Source: Allium sativum (Eukaryota; Streptophyta; Magnoliopsida; Asparagales; Amaryllidaceae). From it: a stretch of DNA of 64,000 nucleotides. Where the stretch lies: NCBI GenBank assembly GCA_030737875.1, contig CM060910.1, positions 630,961,303 through 631,025,302 of the forward strand. The letters run 5' to 3'. The position numbers and the translations under genes were made by a program. Of this stretch, positions 23,731 to 33,513 are shown piece after piece (positions within the stretch are counted from its first letter, which is position 1; the number at the start of each line of letters is the position of its first letter). The notes under the pieces were generated by a model. It did no database searches, was not told the origin of the DNA, and saw only the letters and a program-made list of their open reading frames with translations.

Positions 23731-24756
23731 CTACGCCACAGTTGGGGCATTCGATGAAAAAGGAACAACGTTGATAGCATATGCTTTCACCATTTGCTTC
23801 TCCTTATGGGGTTGCGGACATTCGTTCCTAAAATGTCTCAGTTGGCCACAGTTGAAGCACTTCTTTTCCCCTGGCTTTGCTTGACACTCTTTGGCATAGT
23901 GACCCTTCTTGCTATAGCTATAGCACTCGATATCTTTCTTATTCTTCTTTTTCTGACCATCCTTGGTCTGATTCTGCTTCCTCTTATTATGGGAATAATT
24001 CTTGCCTCCACTGCTTGCCTGCGGCTTTGTCTCCTCTGCAGATGTAACAGCAACCTCGGTCTTCGACTTAGGGTAAAGGTTCTCGGATCTTAATGCCTTT
24101 CCCACAATAGATTCGAAAGTATCATTGATATGGTTTATGAGTATCTCCCCCAAGTACTCATCTAGGCCAGTTATGAACTTCTCATTCTTCTTCTCGACAG
24201 TATCGATAAGAGATAATTCATATTTCGACAAGGTATAGAATTCAGCAATATACTCCGAGACTGCCATAATATTCTGCCTAAGTTCCAAAAATTTCCTAAA
24301 CAATTCTGATTTCTGAGCAGTTGGAATAAACTTATCACTGAAACGAATCTTAAACTGATTCCAATTAACTTGATCCTCGGGAGTAGCCACTTTAATGGCA
24401 TTCCACTAATTCATAGCCTGTCCTTGAAGCTGACGCGATGCTAACATTCACTTCATTGCATCCTCGATCTCCAAATCCTCGAAGATGCACTCACAACTAT
24501 CAAGCCAATCTTGAACTTCTGTAGTCGACTCCGTTCCGTGGAACGGCTTTCCACTAAGACTAGTATAATCCTTGTAGAGCTTGGCGAAATCGGCTTTCGG
24601 CGCCTGCACTACTGCACCACCACCGTTGGCAGCATTAGGGACTGTTCCCTGAGCATCCTTAAGCATCTCTCGCATGAAGGTAGTAAACATGGTCCTCGTA
24701 TCAGGGACATTCCTACTATTGGCCCCTGACCCCGTACTCCTCGTATTTCGGCTCAT
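23731..24756 (-). pseudogene. Element A gag with zinc knuckles, two in-frame stops
   Basis: Gag begins at the ATG at 24756 (MSRNTRSTGSG). The capsid-like region includes FHGTESTTEVQDWLDSCE. A TGA after EDAMK at about 24448 and a further stop about 16 codons on split the frame. The open part 24390-23731 continues with NWNQFKIRFSDKFIP and VSEYIAEFYTLSKYE, then two zinc knuckles: CYSYSKKGHYAKEC, with Tyr for the second Cys, and CFNCGQLRHFRNEC, with Arg for the usual Gly. It ends at a stop after NAPTVA. The role would be particle assembly and RNA packaging. Confidence 0.9.
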
Positions 24757-24951
24757 AGTTCAATCTGTAAAGAGAAAAACGATTAACCATCTCCTTAGTG
24801 GTGCCAGTGTAGTGCGACTACATCCTTAGATATACTAGTAGTATATACATATATATAGTTTTTGAAAACCAAAATATCACAAATACGCGCTCTTATATAC
24901 GTATACTATCTCTCTCTGATGTCTTCCCCTTGGTTAAACTATGCAACCTAG

Positions 24952-24963
24952 GCTCTGATACCA
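24952..24963 (-). other. Primer-binding site of element A
   Basis: On the minus strand TGGTATCAGAGC lies two bases inside the 5' LTR end. It is duplicated at 33661-33672. Confidence 0.9.
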
Positions 24964-24965
24964 AG

Positions 24966-27376
24966 TGTGATGGCCCGCCCCGAACCAGCCGACATTTCCC
25001 CGAAATGCGTTGTGCCAATGCTCGACCAGCACGGAACGGTCGTCAAAAGAAAAGGATTTGAAACTATGAATCACCAAAGAACCTGTAGTATATCTCACAG
25101 CGCATGGAATAATGTATAATAATAACATAACTTGACATAAAACAGGCGAGACAGTGCATAAGCTGAACACTAAACCATCATAGCAGCGGAACCCAAAATA
25201 CATCTTATGATCCAAACCATCATTATTACAACTTCAAAATACAGTCTCTAAAGCAAAATAGAAAAGGTACACTACTAATGCCCAAAGCAGTGACCAACAA
25301 CAACATAGGGAGAATATATATAAATAGTACGTGGAAGCCTTCTGCTCGTCTCCGGACAGCTACTCGTGCATAACCACCTAACCTGTCTCTAGTCTGCTCG
25401 TTTAGGAGCACCCAGAGAAATAAGAAGAGACATAAAACTCTGGGTCAGACAAAAGTCTGGTATGAGCGATAGCAGCAAAGTAAAACAATAACAGGTATAA
25501 ATAATCATACTTGGACCTGGACCTGCAACCAAAGAAATAGCACAACAAGATGTACAGTACTCTAAGATAACACTAACATAAAGCGTAAAATGGGAGTGTG
25601 CATGTCATGGTGATAGCAAACATCAAACATAGCAATCATCCTCACATCACTCACTCGGTGCGTAAAGCATATGATATCCACCGCTTTGATCACCACATCA
25701 ATGGCAACTCCGTCGACTATTGCTATGACCATACTTCCTTGGTTTATAATCAATAACCCTACCCAGTCCACAAATCCCTGGCTCTAGCTTAAGGGCCAAC
25801 CAGTCCACACATCCCTGGCTCTGGTTCGTCTACATGCCCCCACTCTTCAACGGTGAACCAAAGTTATAGATATCGATAACCCCTTTGCACACGTCTCACA
25901 GCAAAGCCCAACTCATGAAGTTAACTCATTGGTTCCCATCTGGATCCTGAGTAATAACTTCCTACTTGGACTTCCTTTGCATCTTGGGTTTTGGTTGAAT
26001 TGGAGTTGGTCTTCAAAAGAGTCGTCGCGTAGAAATAGAAGCACACATCTGGTTCGGACCTCCGGTTCGGTTCGGGTATATAGTGCTCAAGCTCCCTGTT
26101 TGGTTTGGCTCGACCTCCTTCCCTTGCTTCGGTTCGGTGCTACAGTCTCGGTTCGTTCGGTCCTTCTATTTGGGTTCGGTTCGGTCCTCTTTTTCTCCAG
26201 CTGATCCGATACGATCCCATGCCAAGCTTCGGTTCAATCCCAACTCCAACTCAATGCAAGTGGCCTTACTTTTTGCCATGCTTCCTTAGGCTCAAGCTCT
26301 AGGTCAGTTCGGCTATGCCTGTTCGGTTCGACCCCATCCGATCCGATCCGGAACACTACAGATTTTCCAGCAACCTTGTATCGTCCATTCTCGCCATATG
26401 ACGGCGTTTTCAATCATACTAACTTTATAAACAATCATAAAGCATTCTAAACAGTAGTAATAACATGTGTAATCAATCAACAAGGTTAAAACATCAAGCA
26501 TATAGGTTATTTAGATCAAACATACCCAAAATCCATGATTTTCCCCTTAATCCCCTTAACCATGTTTAACAATAGGGTTAGCAAACTTAATCCAAATTAA
26601 CCCAAATTTTTTTCAGTAACATAAAATAATATTTAAGAATTTATACATATTTTGCTAGATTTTTATGATGCATAATTTTGCTAATTATCACTAATCACCC
26701 CTAATTAGTTGTAATTAGTAAATAAACATGCTAATCACTCACCTTAGCCACAAATAAATTGTAGATCTGAAAACTCCACTGATTTGGGTCGAATTATTAT
26801 GTGTTCCAGTAGCTCTATCTCGATTTTGATGCTAATCCGCCTTGATTTGATGTAGATTTGCTTAATATGTGATTAGGAAGTGATTAGAGATGGATTTAGA
26901 AGGTGGAGGCCATTACTAGGGTTAGAGGAAGGTAAGTGGCGGTTGGAAAATTGAAAATGAATCATCCTCTAACTCTTTTCATCCCTCCCATAACCATAAT
27001 CCCGTAATGGGTTATGGGCCTAACCATTAATCACCTAATTAAGCCCGGTTAGGCTGTTTTTCAATCTTCAAACCTTATTTCAGCCATATCTCCTAAACGG
27101 TAGGTCCATTTGATTAATGTGACCACTCTACGGAAAGGTAAATCATCATCAAAATCCAATGGAAGTGGTTTCAAGTAAAAACTCCTTATCCATCAAAAGT
27201 TATAAGCGAAACAAGATTCGCTAGGGGCAAAACGGTCATTTAAAATCCGGCAAAAACCGTGAACATGGGAAATGACCCCAATTGTCGTTCAGTAAAGTTA
27301 CACGACCATACGACTTCGTATGAAAATAAAATAAATATTCTATGATTCTCCGATGCGTAGAATGCGGGTCGTTACA
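24966..27376 (-). repeat. 5' LTR of element A (2,411 bp, complete)
   Basis: It opens on the minus strand with TGTAACGACCCGC at 27376 and ends with GGGCCATCACA at 24966, next to the primer-binding site. It contains the U5 hairpin at 25446-25459, the TTCGG tract and a GTGAGT splice-donor-like site in the equivalent of 1170. Short open frames inside recur in every copy of this LTR and are not genes. Confidence 0.93.
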
Positions 27377-27916
27377 ACTATCGAGGTACGGTGGTTGAGG
27401 GAAGACGCCAAATGGATGTTTAGATTGTTTGTTAGGGGCAAGTCGCTTAGCTTTTGTAGTCTTACTAGTTGAGGGAGGGGCCGAGGTGGGGCCATAGCCA
27501 GCATGAAAAACAGACCCGAGGGATATCTGTATTTTGAGGCCCTTAAAGGCGGGCCTGTACAGATATGGAAAAGCACCCGACGGAGTTCCGTGTTTCTTGA
27601 ATAGCCCTGCCACAGAACTCAGTGCACATTATGTGCGGTTAAGGCATCGAATACGTTTGACGATATGTACGTGGGAAAGTCTAGATACATGCATGTCTGC
27701 TCTGGGTGGCATATCGTAGACTTGAGGGCATTACTCTGGTATGGAATCTGATTCGATCGAAGGTGATAGTCCGTACACTTACGTAACATAGTAATGATAG
27801 ATAGATGTGGAACATAACATTGTTATGCAGAGATCTGTACGTCACTCCGGCGTAGGATGAGGAACTGCGTTCATTTTTGTGGTATTACGGTGGAGACCGT
27901 GCGAGTGGGGTACCAT
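27377..27916 (+). repeat. 5' LTR fragment of element E, copy 1
   Basis: This fragment matches 36086-36625 and, less closely, 39986-40524. It is the E sequence into which A inserted, cut at 27916 by the CACTA-like element. The open frame at 27236-27613 spans the A/E junction and is not a gene. Confidence 0.85.
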
Positions 27917-28444
27917 CACAAATCTGTCACTAAACCCATATTCGCGACGGATCAATGATGGAATTTTCCGTCTCAATAGACAGTGTGAAAGATCCATCAC
28001 TAAAAAATAGTGATGGAATTTATGATGGAATGGCGACAAAATTGTGATGGAATTTATTGTCGTTTTTAACATTTTACTTTATGACGGATTTGCAATGGAA
28101 AAATCACATATGATGCATTACGTACTTGATTTGAAATTCCGATACAAATCCATCACTGTCTTGATTATTTCTTAAAATATTTTAAACCTATCCGTTGCAA
28201 AAACATTATAGCATCGACACAAATGCTTCACAAAACCATTGCAAAAACATTAAAATCCATCACAAATTCATTGCAAAATTGTAGAACCATCAACGCAAAT
28301 CCATTACAAAATCAATAATATTGTTTTACTTGATCCAATCGTCATATGTTTCAATAATATGCATCTATGTTAATCTATCCAAACAAGAAAATACTTAATC
28401 CAATCATCGCATGTTTCAATAATACGCATCTTTGCTCGATTTTG

Positions 28445-28650
28445 AATCATTCTCCGCTCAAATGTCTATCTCTCGTGTCGCTGCTCCTCTTTAATTCCTA
28501 GATTCTCCTGTTCAAATCTTAGATGCTCCTCCTCAAGTTCATCATTGACACGTTGTACCTCTTCCTCCATTGCATGGAACTTGGATGATATATGATCCAT
28601 TGTTGTTGAACCATATGGACTGCTACTATATGCACAGCTGAAGTGAGGGC
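28445..28650 (-). pseudogene. Coiled-coil fragment, possibly a CACTA transposase remnant
   Basis: Read on the minus strand, one frame gives SPYGSTTMDHISSKFHAMEE followed by a glutamate- and arginine-rich heptad-like stretch (EEEHLRFEQENLGIKEEQ) and a stop. Such charged helical tails occur at the C-terminus of the accessory transposase of many plant CACTA elements, which suits its place inside this element. The catalytic part is absent. The assignment is an inference from composition and context. Confidence 0.4.
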
Positions 28651-28794
28651 CAAGTCGTGTTTGAAGAAAAGGAAACCGGATAAATCAAAACAAAGCAAAG
28701 CCAAAGAAATTAAGTCGGAGTCATAGAAAACAACTTCAAAAAAAATCCTGCTTTGTTGTATTCTATTAGAAACGTTTACTCAAAGTGGAGACAG

Positions 28795-29590
28795 AGTTAT
28801 ACCAGTCATTCCAGTATGCTAGTAATCCAAGAAATTTCGTAATTGGAAACAAATGAGATACGCCTGTCTGATCCAATAGCTTGTCCTACACAAAATGCAG
28901 TCATTTTGAAGAAACAATAACAAGCAAATCCATCAAGTTTAACCTTAGTTGCATAGCCAAGTGATTATTTATCTGCACGTGGCCTCTAGATACTCCTGAC
29001 TAGCATCAGAACGCATGTACTGTTAAAATTTTGTACATACATACTTGATACTCCCAAGTAGTATCACAACTTCAAAAAATACTCACACAGTATATTTTCA
29101 AAGCTAAGTCGCAGTTACAACAAATATCTTCATGATAAACTAATCGCCTATTTTTGACCAATCAATTCAAATTTATTGCAATAGGCTACTGATTTGGCAA
29201 AAACATTTATAACAGTCATAAGGTCAAGTCAGGAACACCCCTAAAACTTCTCTGGAATAACTTATATTTGCATACAAAAAATCAAAAGTTCAACGGTATT
29301 CAGCTAGTTACCCAGCATAACTATGTGAAAGAATAAAAAACAAGGTCTATGCTACAAAAAAATATATGCAGATTCTATAATTTATGCAAGATACCAAATC
29401 AGCTTTCAGTTTACAAAATAAATACAAACTTACAGGCACTTTCTTTTGAGTCACAACGCACAAAGAGCCCGCTCCTTTGACTCCGATCGAAGTGCTTCCA
29501 GCACCCTTCACGGCTTTAAATGCATACTCGACTTGGAAACAGCCGTCTTTCAGGAGAAAATGCTGTTATATGCCGATCATATTATGAAAC
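28795..29590 (-). pseudogene. PAA: Captured fragment of 20S proteasome alpha subunit PAA (two exons)
   Basis: The first exon piece, 29590-29434, encodes YDRHITAFSPERRLF, then QVEYAFKAVKGAGSTSIGVK and CVVTQKKVP, and ends at a GTAAGT donor. The second begins after an AG acceptor at 28885 with DKLLDQTGVSHLFPITKFLG. These match the N-terminal region of the plant proteasome alpha type-6 subunit, which helps form the outer ring of the 20S core. An extra C after CGGCTGTTT shifts the frame, and the C-terminal two thirds is missing. The intron (28886-29433) is retained, so capture was from DNA, not from a spliced transcript. No functional subunit can be made. Confidence 0.85.
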
Positions 29591-29999
29591 ATGTAGTAGT
29601 AAAGTTTAATTATATCTAGGGCCTATGACCGCTTTCCGTCAAACACAGCAGCATCATATTATCCAGGAAACATGCAACAGTAAAGTTTAACCATATCTAG
29701 TGGTTTGAGCTAGAAAAAAAAACCTGAGGTTAACCACTTATTTTTGAACTGACATTTTAAACAAATTTGCTATATAATTTTAGATAACATATTTAGCTAT
29801 TTGTGCATATATAGCTTGTAACTGTCCAATTCACAATAAAAACAGAACAAGAATTATGGAGTTAGAGAACATAATTATTTTCAATAGAAGATAAGTTGAT
29901 TATGGTAATGAAAAATAACATCGATTTCAATGCATCAAACAGAAATAAAGACATATTGTGCCATGGGTGTGCAGTCAACAAACTGCTGAGTGCATGTCC

Positions 30000-31084
30000 A
30001 ATGTTATCATTTTAACTAATGTCGCTATGGCCTTCTTGAAGTCGGTGTGAGTTACCTAAAGAAAACACTACTCAGTATTACAACTTTACAACCACCAATC
30101 ACTGTCGTAGATGCTTATGAATAAAAAACGATGTCGAACAATCAGGTAAATAGCACTCTAAGATAGAGTTGAACGATCGGTTTAAGCTCAAAGTAGATGA
30201 TGTGAGAACCAATGAAAACTTTCTGATGATCGTCTTTTTTGATACGAAGATAATGAATAGAAGAATAATATCAAACAATTAGATGCATACATGCATTAGA
30301 CGGATTTTTGAATGATTATGTCAAGATCAAAATGGAAGCAAGTACTGAAAACATTCCGCTGATCGATTATAACTGGGCATATGTTGACTTGTAGTAGCAT
30401 GTATGCCGTAATGCCACCTAAAAGCATCCAACTTCAAACAAAAGAACAAACAAATAACAGAAAAAGTGTTTACAAAATTTTTGGTCCAATATTTCAAATC
30501 TGATTGTGTACAACGAGCATTCACAGCATAAATTGACCATGTAAAGTATTATTACCTTTTCCATTAACTACAAAACTTCAATAGAATACATGTTTAGACA
30601 TAAATAATCAAATCTAAGGTAGATTACAACTGCACACAATTGCTTTTAGTTTTGTAGAAACAGGATGAGTGACTCCAACATAAACAAAACAAAATAAAAG
30701 ATGATAAAAACCACAATTAACGGGGGCAATCCAATTCAGAGTTGAATATTGGTTGGTTTAACAATGAGGGGACTTACCTTCATTCTGCGCTCCCTAAGGG
30801 AAAGCAAGCCAGCTTCTGTATAAAAAAAAAAATCTGACTTTTGCAAGCAATGTTTTTCCTGTTCCAGGCTCTTCATATAGAATGACACCTTTTGAAGGCT
30901 TAATACTTATGTCCTCATAAAGCTAAGGATGGGTCAAAGGAAGTTCAACTGCTTCTTTTATTTCTTGAATTTGAGCATCGAGCCCTCCAATATCAGCATA
31001 GGATTCCAAAGGAGCTTTTTCAACTTTCATAACTGATACCATAGGATCTACTTCATCTTGAAGAAGTCCTACAACCGAAAAGAC
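30000..31084 (-). pseudogene. RPT2: Captured fragments of 26S proteasome ATPase subunit RPT2
   Basis: The exon from 31084, after an AG acceptor, encodes [39 protein letters not shown] and a Walker A region, [10 protein letters not shown], whose first Gly is Glu. A TAG at about 30923 interrupts it. After about 20 bases of T-rich sequence it runs straight into [14 protein letters not shown] and a GTAAGT donor (30778). In RPT2 that block lies far downstream, so most of the ATPase domain is deleted. A last exon after an AG acceptor at 30055 gives VTHTDFKKA, the RPT2 C-terminal exon start. RPT2 unfolds substrates at the base of the 19S cap. This copy is a decayed, internally deleted pseudogene with introns. 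Confidence 0.88.
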
Positions 31085-31859
31085 CTGCAAGAAGAATCAC
31101 AATGAAACAAATAAATACAACTGGATGCAAAGGTCGGTTAAGAATATTATCTTACTTGATACTCAAACCACAATAATATTTGACATTCAACACTAAAAAA
31201 CAGCAGTATCACCGTGTTTCACCTGCATAAGCTGCCAATATAGGTAAACCTGCTAATGCTCAGACAATCACAACTATGAATGTGATTTTAATGATTTCTA
31301 CTGACAGGAGAAACTTGGCACGTTACGAGCTTTAAAATGTTGCATAGGTTGAAAGAAATTAGGCTATTCAATAGAGATTTTATACAATATAAGAGACAGA
31401 GATTTTTCCTCTTGTTTACAAGTTTAGAAATAAGCAGAACTCTACAATTATACAAATGCGCATGTTTATCAATTTTACATTCTTTATTATTTTAAATTTT
31501 GTTTAAAATCAGGTTGAAAATCGATGGTAACAACATTGGGTCTATCAACGTTGCTTTCAAGTCTTCTTCCAAAAGTATTATGATTTTGTAAAGAACTATT
31601 TAATAAAACCTAGAACTGACATCTTGTTGGAAAGATCCCAATCTATCTGTATACAAAAAATTGGCTTAAATTTCCAAAGGAAAGGGTTAAACGTTGTTTT
31701 ATCGAGAAGCCATAAGGTATTGACTGATACGCTATCAGAAACCTGAAAGATCCATTTGTTTGATGAAATCCAGATTACATGTTATTAACAATAAATATAG
31801 AAGTAAATAAATATCAAAACTGGTGATAATAGTAAATTTGTTTGATGAAATCCAGATTA

Positions 31860-32237
31860 CATCTTACGGCTAATGTTGAGGAACATGAACGATACAACAA
31901 AATGAATGCAAGAAACATTGCTACGGTTTTTGCACCCAACATGACCCAGGTCACAACCTTTTCCTTTTTCTTTTTATAGTAACTTTACTTTTACTTGCTA
32001 ACTATATACTGATCTGTTGCTCAGATGGCAGATCCATTAACTGCATTGATCCATGCAGTTCAAGTGATGAACTTCCTCAAGACATTAATCATGAAAACTA
32101 TTCGAGAAAGGGAAGAAGCACTTGTAAAATCCATGGATTTACCTACCATCTCTCAATCTCCGACTGACAACGAAGAAAACAATAATGCATCACAACAAGA
32201 AGTAGTTCAACATGAACCAACTAACACAACAATCTAA
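31860..32237 (+). pseudogene. Captured fragment of a ROP GTPase-activating protein
   Basis: The first piece (about 31863-31949) encodes NVEEHERYNKMNARNIATVF and APNMTQ, the end of the plant RhoGAP domain. A 75-base intron, GT at 31950 to AG at 32024, follows. The second exon at 32025-32237 continues MADPLTALIHAVQVMNFLKT and a polar tail to a TAA. In the intact protein this domain speeds GTP hydrolysis by ROP small GTPases at the plasma membrane. The catalytic N-terminal half is missing. The exon is open for 70 codons and the splice sites look intact, so a spliced transcript is conceivable. A 25-base direct repeat (aatttgtttgatgaaatcca) flanks the upstream side at 31755 and 31837. Confidence 0.85.
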
Positions 32238-33513
32238 ATGCAACAAGTGTGAATAAAAATTGGAAAAAGGTTCAATTAGCAAAGAATAGTAAAAACTGGA
32301 ACGACGTTCAATCACCAGTCAGCAAAATTCTTACTAAAAAATATATACAAGATATATAGATTCAACTAGCTTGACCATTCAAACCAAAGAAGAAAATAAC
32401 AGCCAAATAATAAAAATAATTTAATAGGAAAAATGAAACATAACATCTTCATACCTCAATGGCAGGAAGAAACGGATAGCGCACGGTTCATGCGAAGGAA
32501 ATGGGACACTGACCTTCTACACACAAAATAATCAAATCTAAACTGAGAAGTAAGGAAATTAACGTTCCAGGAATCTTCGTTCTCTACTCGCTGAAGTCAG
32601 AGCAGCGATTTAGGTTTGGGGATATTATGAAGTGAGGGCAGCAATTTAGGTTTAGGGATATTAGGAAAGGGCGGCAACTAAAAATTAACGAGGGAACTGG
32701 ACGGGAAAATATGGAGGGAGTTGGGAAAATAAGGGGGTATAGTTGTTACGGAGCGCTGGAAAAATAAATGAGCAAATTGATATCTAATTTAAGTTTTATT
32801 TTTCCAATTAAATATTTTTGTTTATATTTATTAAAATAAAAAACAAATAAGATATACCGTAACGGGGAGCTGCCCTAAACTCCCGCGACCTAACCGGTTA
32901 GGACGACCGCCGTTCGGAACGTCCAGCGGTTTAAGTTGATTATTGTATTAAATTTTCATATATAATTTTGTAACATTTTATAGTTAGATTTAGCCATGGT
33001 ATTAAATTCTATCACAAATCCTTAGCTAATTTGTGATGGATTAGCCACAGCTCCAATTATTCCTATTTTCCTCAATATTTTATAAACAAATTCAATTATT
33101 GTCTTATATTTCCTTGCAAATCTGTGGTTAATTTGCGATAGATTAGCCATAGAATTGTTCCCTCCAACTATTCGTATTTCCCTCCATATTTTATAACAAA
33201 ATTTAGCTACGGTTTTAAATTCCGCTGCAAATCCATCACAAAATTGCGACGGATTAGCAATGAAAATCTTATGTTACCTTTTTACTGAGTTTGATGCCAA
33301 ATTCTGCTACGGTTTAGCAGTCCAAAGCAAATCCGTAGCAAATTAGTGATGGATTTGTCATGGAATTGATTTTCGTCACCGTTACTTGTTATTTTCAAGC
33401 TTTTATTCTACAAATAAAAGCCATGGCTTATCCATAGGAAATCCCTTGCAATTCAGTGATGGAAAATTCCATCACAAAAAACAGCGTCACTAAATTCAGT
33501 AATTCTAGTAGTG

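Larger units (their letters stand above)
1..27376 (-). mobile_element. Gypsy chromovirus element A, interrupted by element B
   Basis: This is a Ty3/Gypsy retrotransposon read on the minus strand. Its parts are a 5' LTR (24966-27376), a primer-binding site (24952-24963), gag and protease (23180-24756), reverse transcriptase to chromodomain (1982-4780), a polypurine tract (1810-1822) and a 3' LTR running off the left window edge. The polyprotein is cut between protease and reverse transcriptase by element B, and the 5-bp sequence atagg is present on both sides of B. The integrase C-terminus carries a chromodomain-like tail, which places A among the chromoviruses, probably the Tekay/Del clade (inferred from long LTRs and overall protein resemblance). 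Stops and frameshifts make it non-autonomous. It sits within the 5' LTR of element E. Confidence 0.9.
24805..27916. repeat. Direct 3,112-bp duplication, copy 1
   Basis: This stretch corresponds base for base to 33514-36625 at a constant offset of 8,709. I found five substitutions by eye (24838, 25177, 25911, 26774, 26996) and no indel. It covers the leader and 5' LTR of A plus the first 540 bases of E LTR. Its right end touches the CACTA-like element exactly, and copy 2 begins exactly at that element's other end. Confidence 0.95.
27917..33513. mobile_element. CACTA-like DNA transposon carrying fragments of three host genes
   Basis: The right end read inward is CACTACTAGAATTACTG, a typical CACTA terminus. 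The left end is CACAAATCTGTCACTA. In both ends the sequence TGATGGAATTTTCC starts exactly 39 bases from the terminus, which fixes both ends. Subterminal repeats such as ccatcacaaatccattgc and their complements fill about 27950-28320 and 32985-33480, as expected for this superfamily. Inside lie a coiled-coil remnant and exon pieces of PAA, RPT2 and a ROP GAP. No catalytic transposase was found, so it would need transposase from elsewhere. The 3-bp flanks (cat and cag) do not match. Confidence 0.78.

Noticed and set aside
25226..25771. Identical short open frames at 25226-25771 and 33935-34480
   Set aside because: Identity comes from the recent 3.1-kb duplication, not from selection on a protein.
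27236..27613. 125-codon open frame also present at 35945-36322 and extended at 39842-40396
   Set aside because: It spans the junction of A and E LTR sequence and is copied with it. There is no domain and no coding signal beyond being open.
28886..29433. Processed (spliced) retrocopy of PAA
   Set aside because: An intron with GT and AG borders separates the two coding blocks, so the copy came from DNA.
27917..33513. Reading the gene-carrying element as a Helitron
   Set aside because: Helitrons capture genes too, but the ends lack the TC start and the CTRR end with a hairpin. The CACTACTAG terminus and subterminal repeats fit CACTA better.
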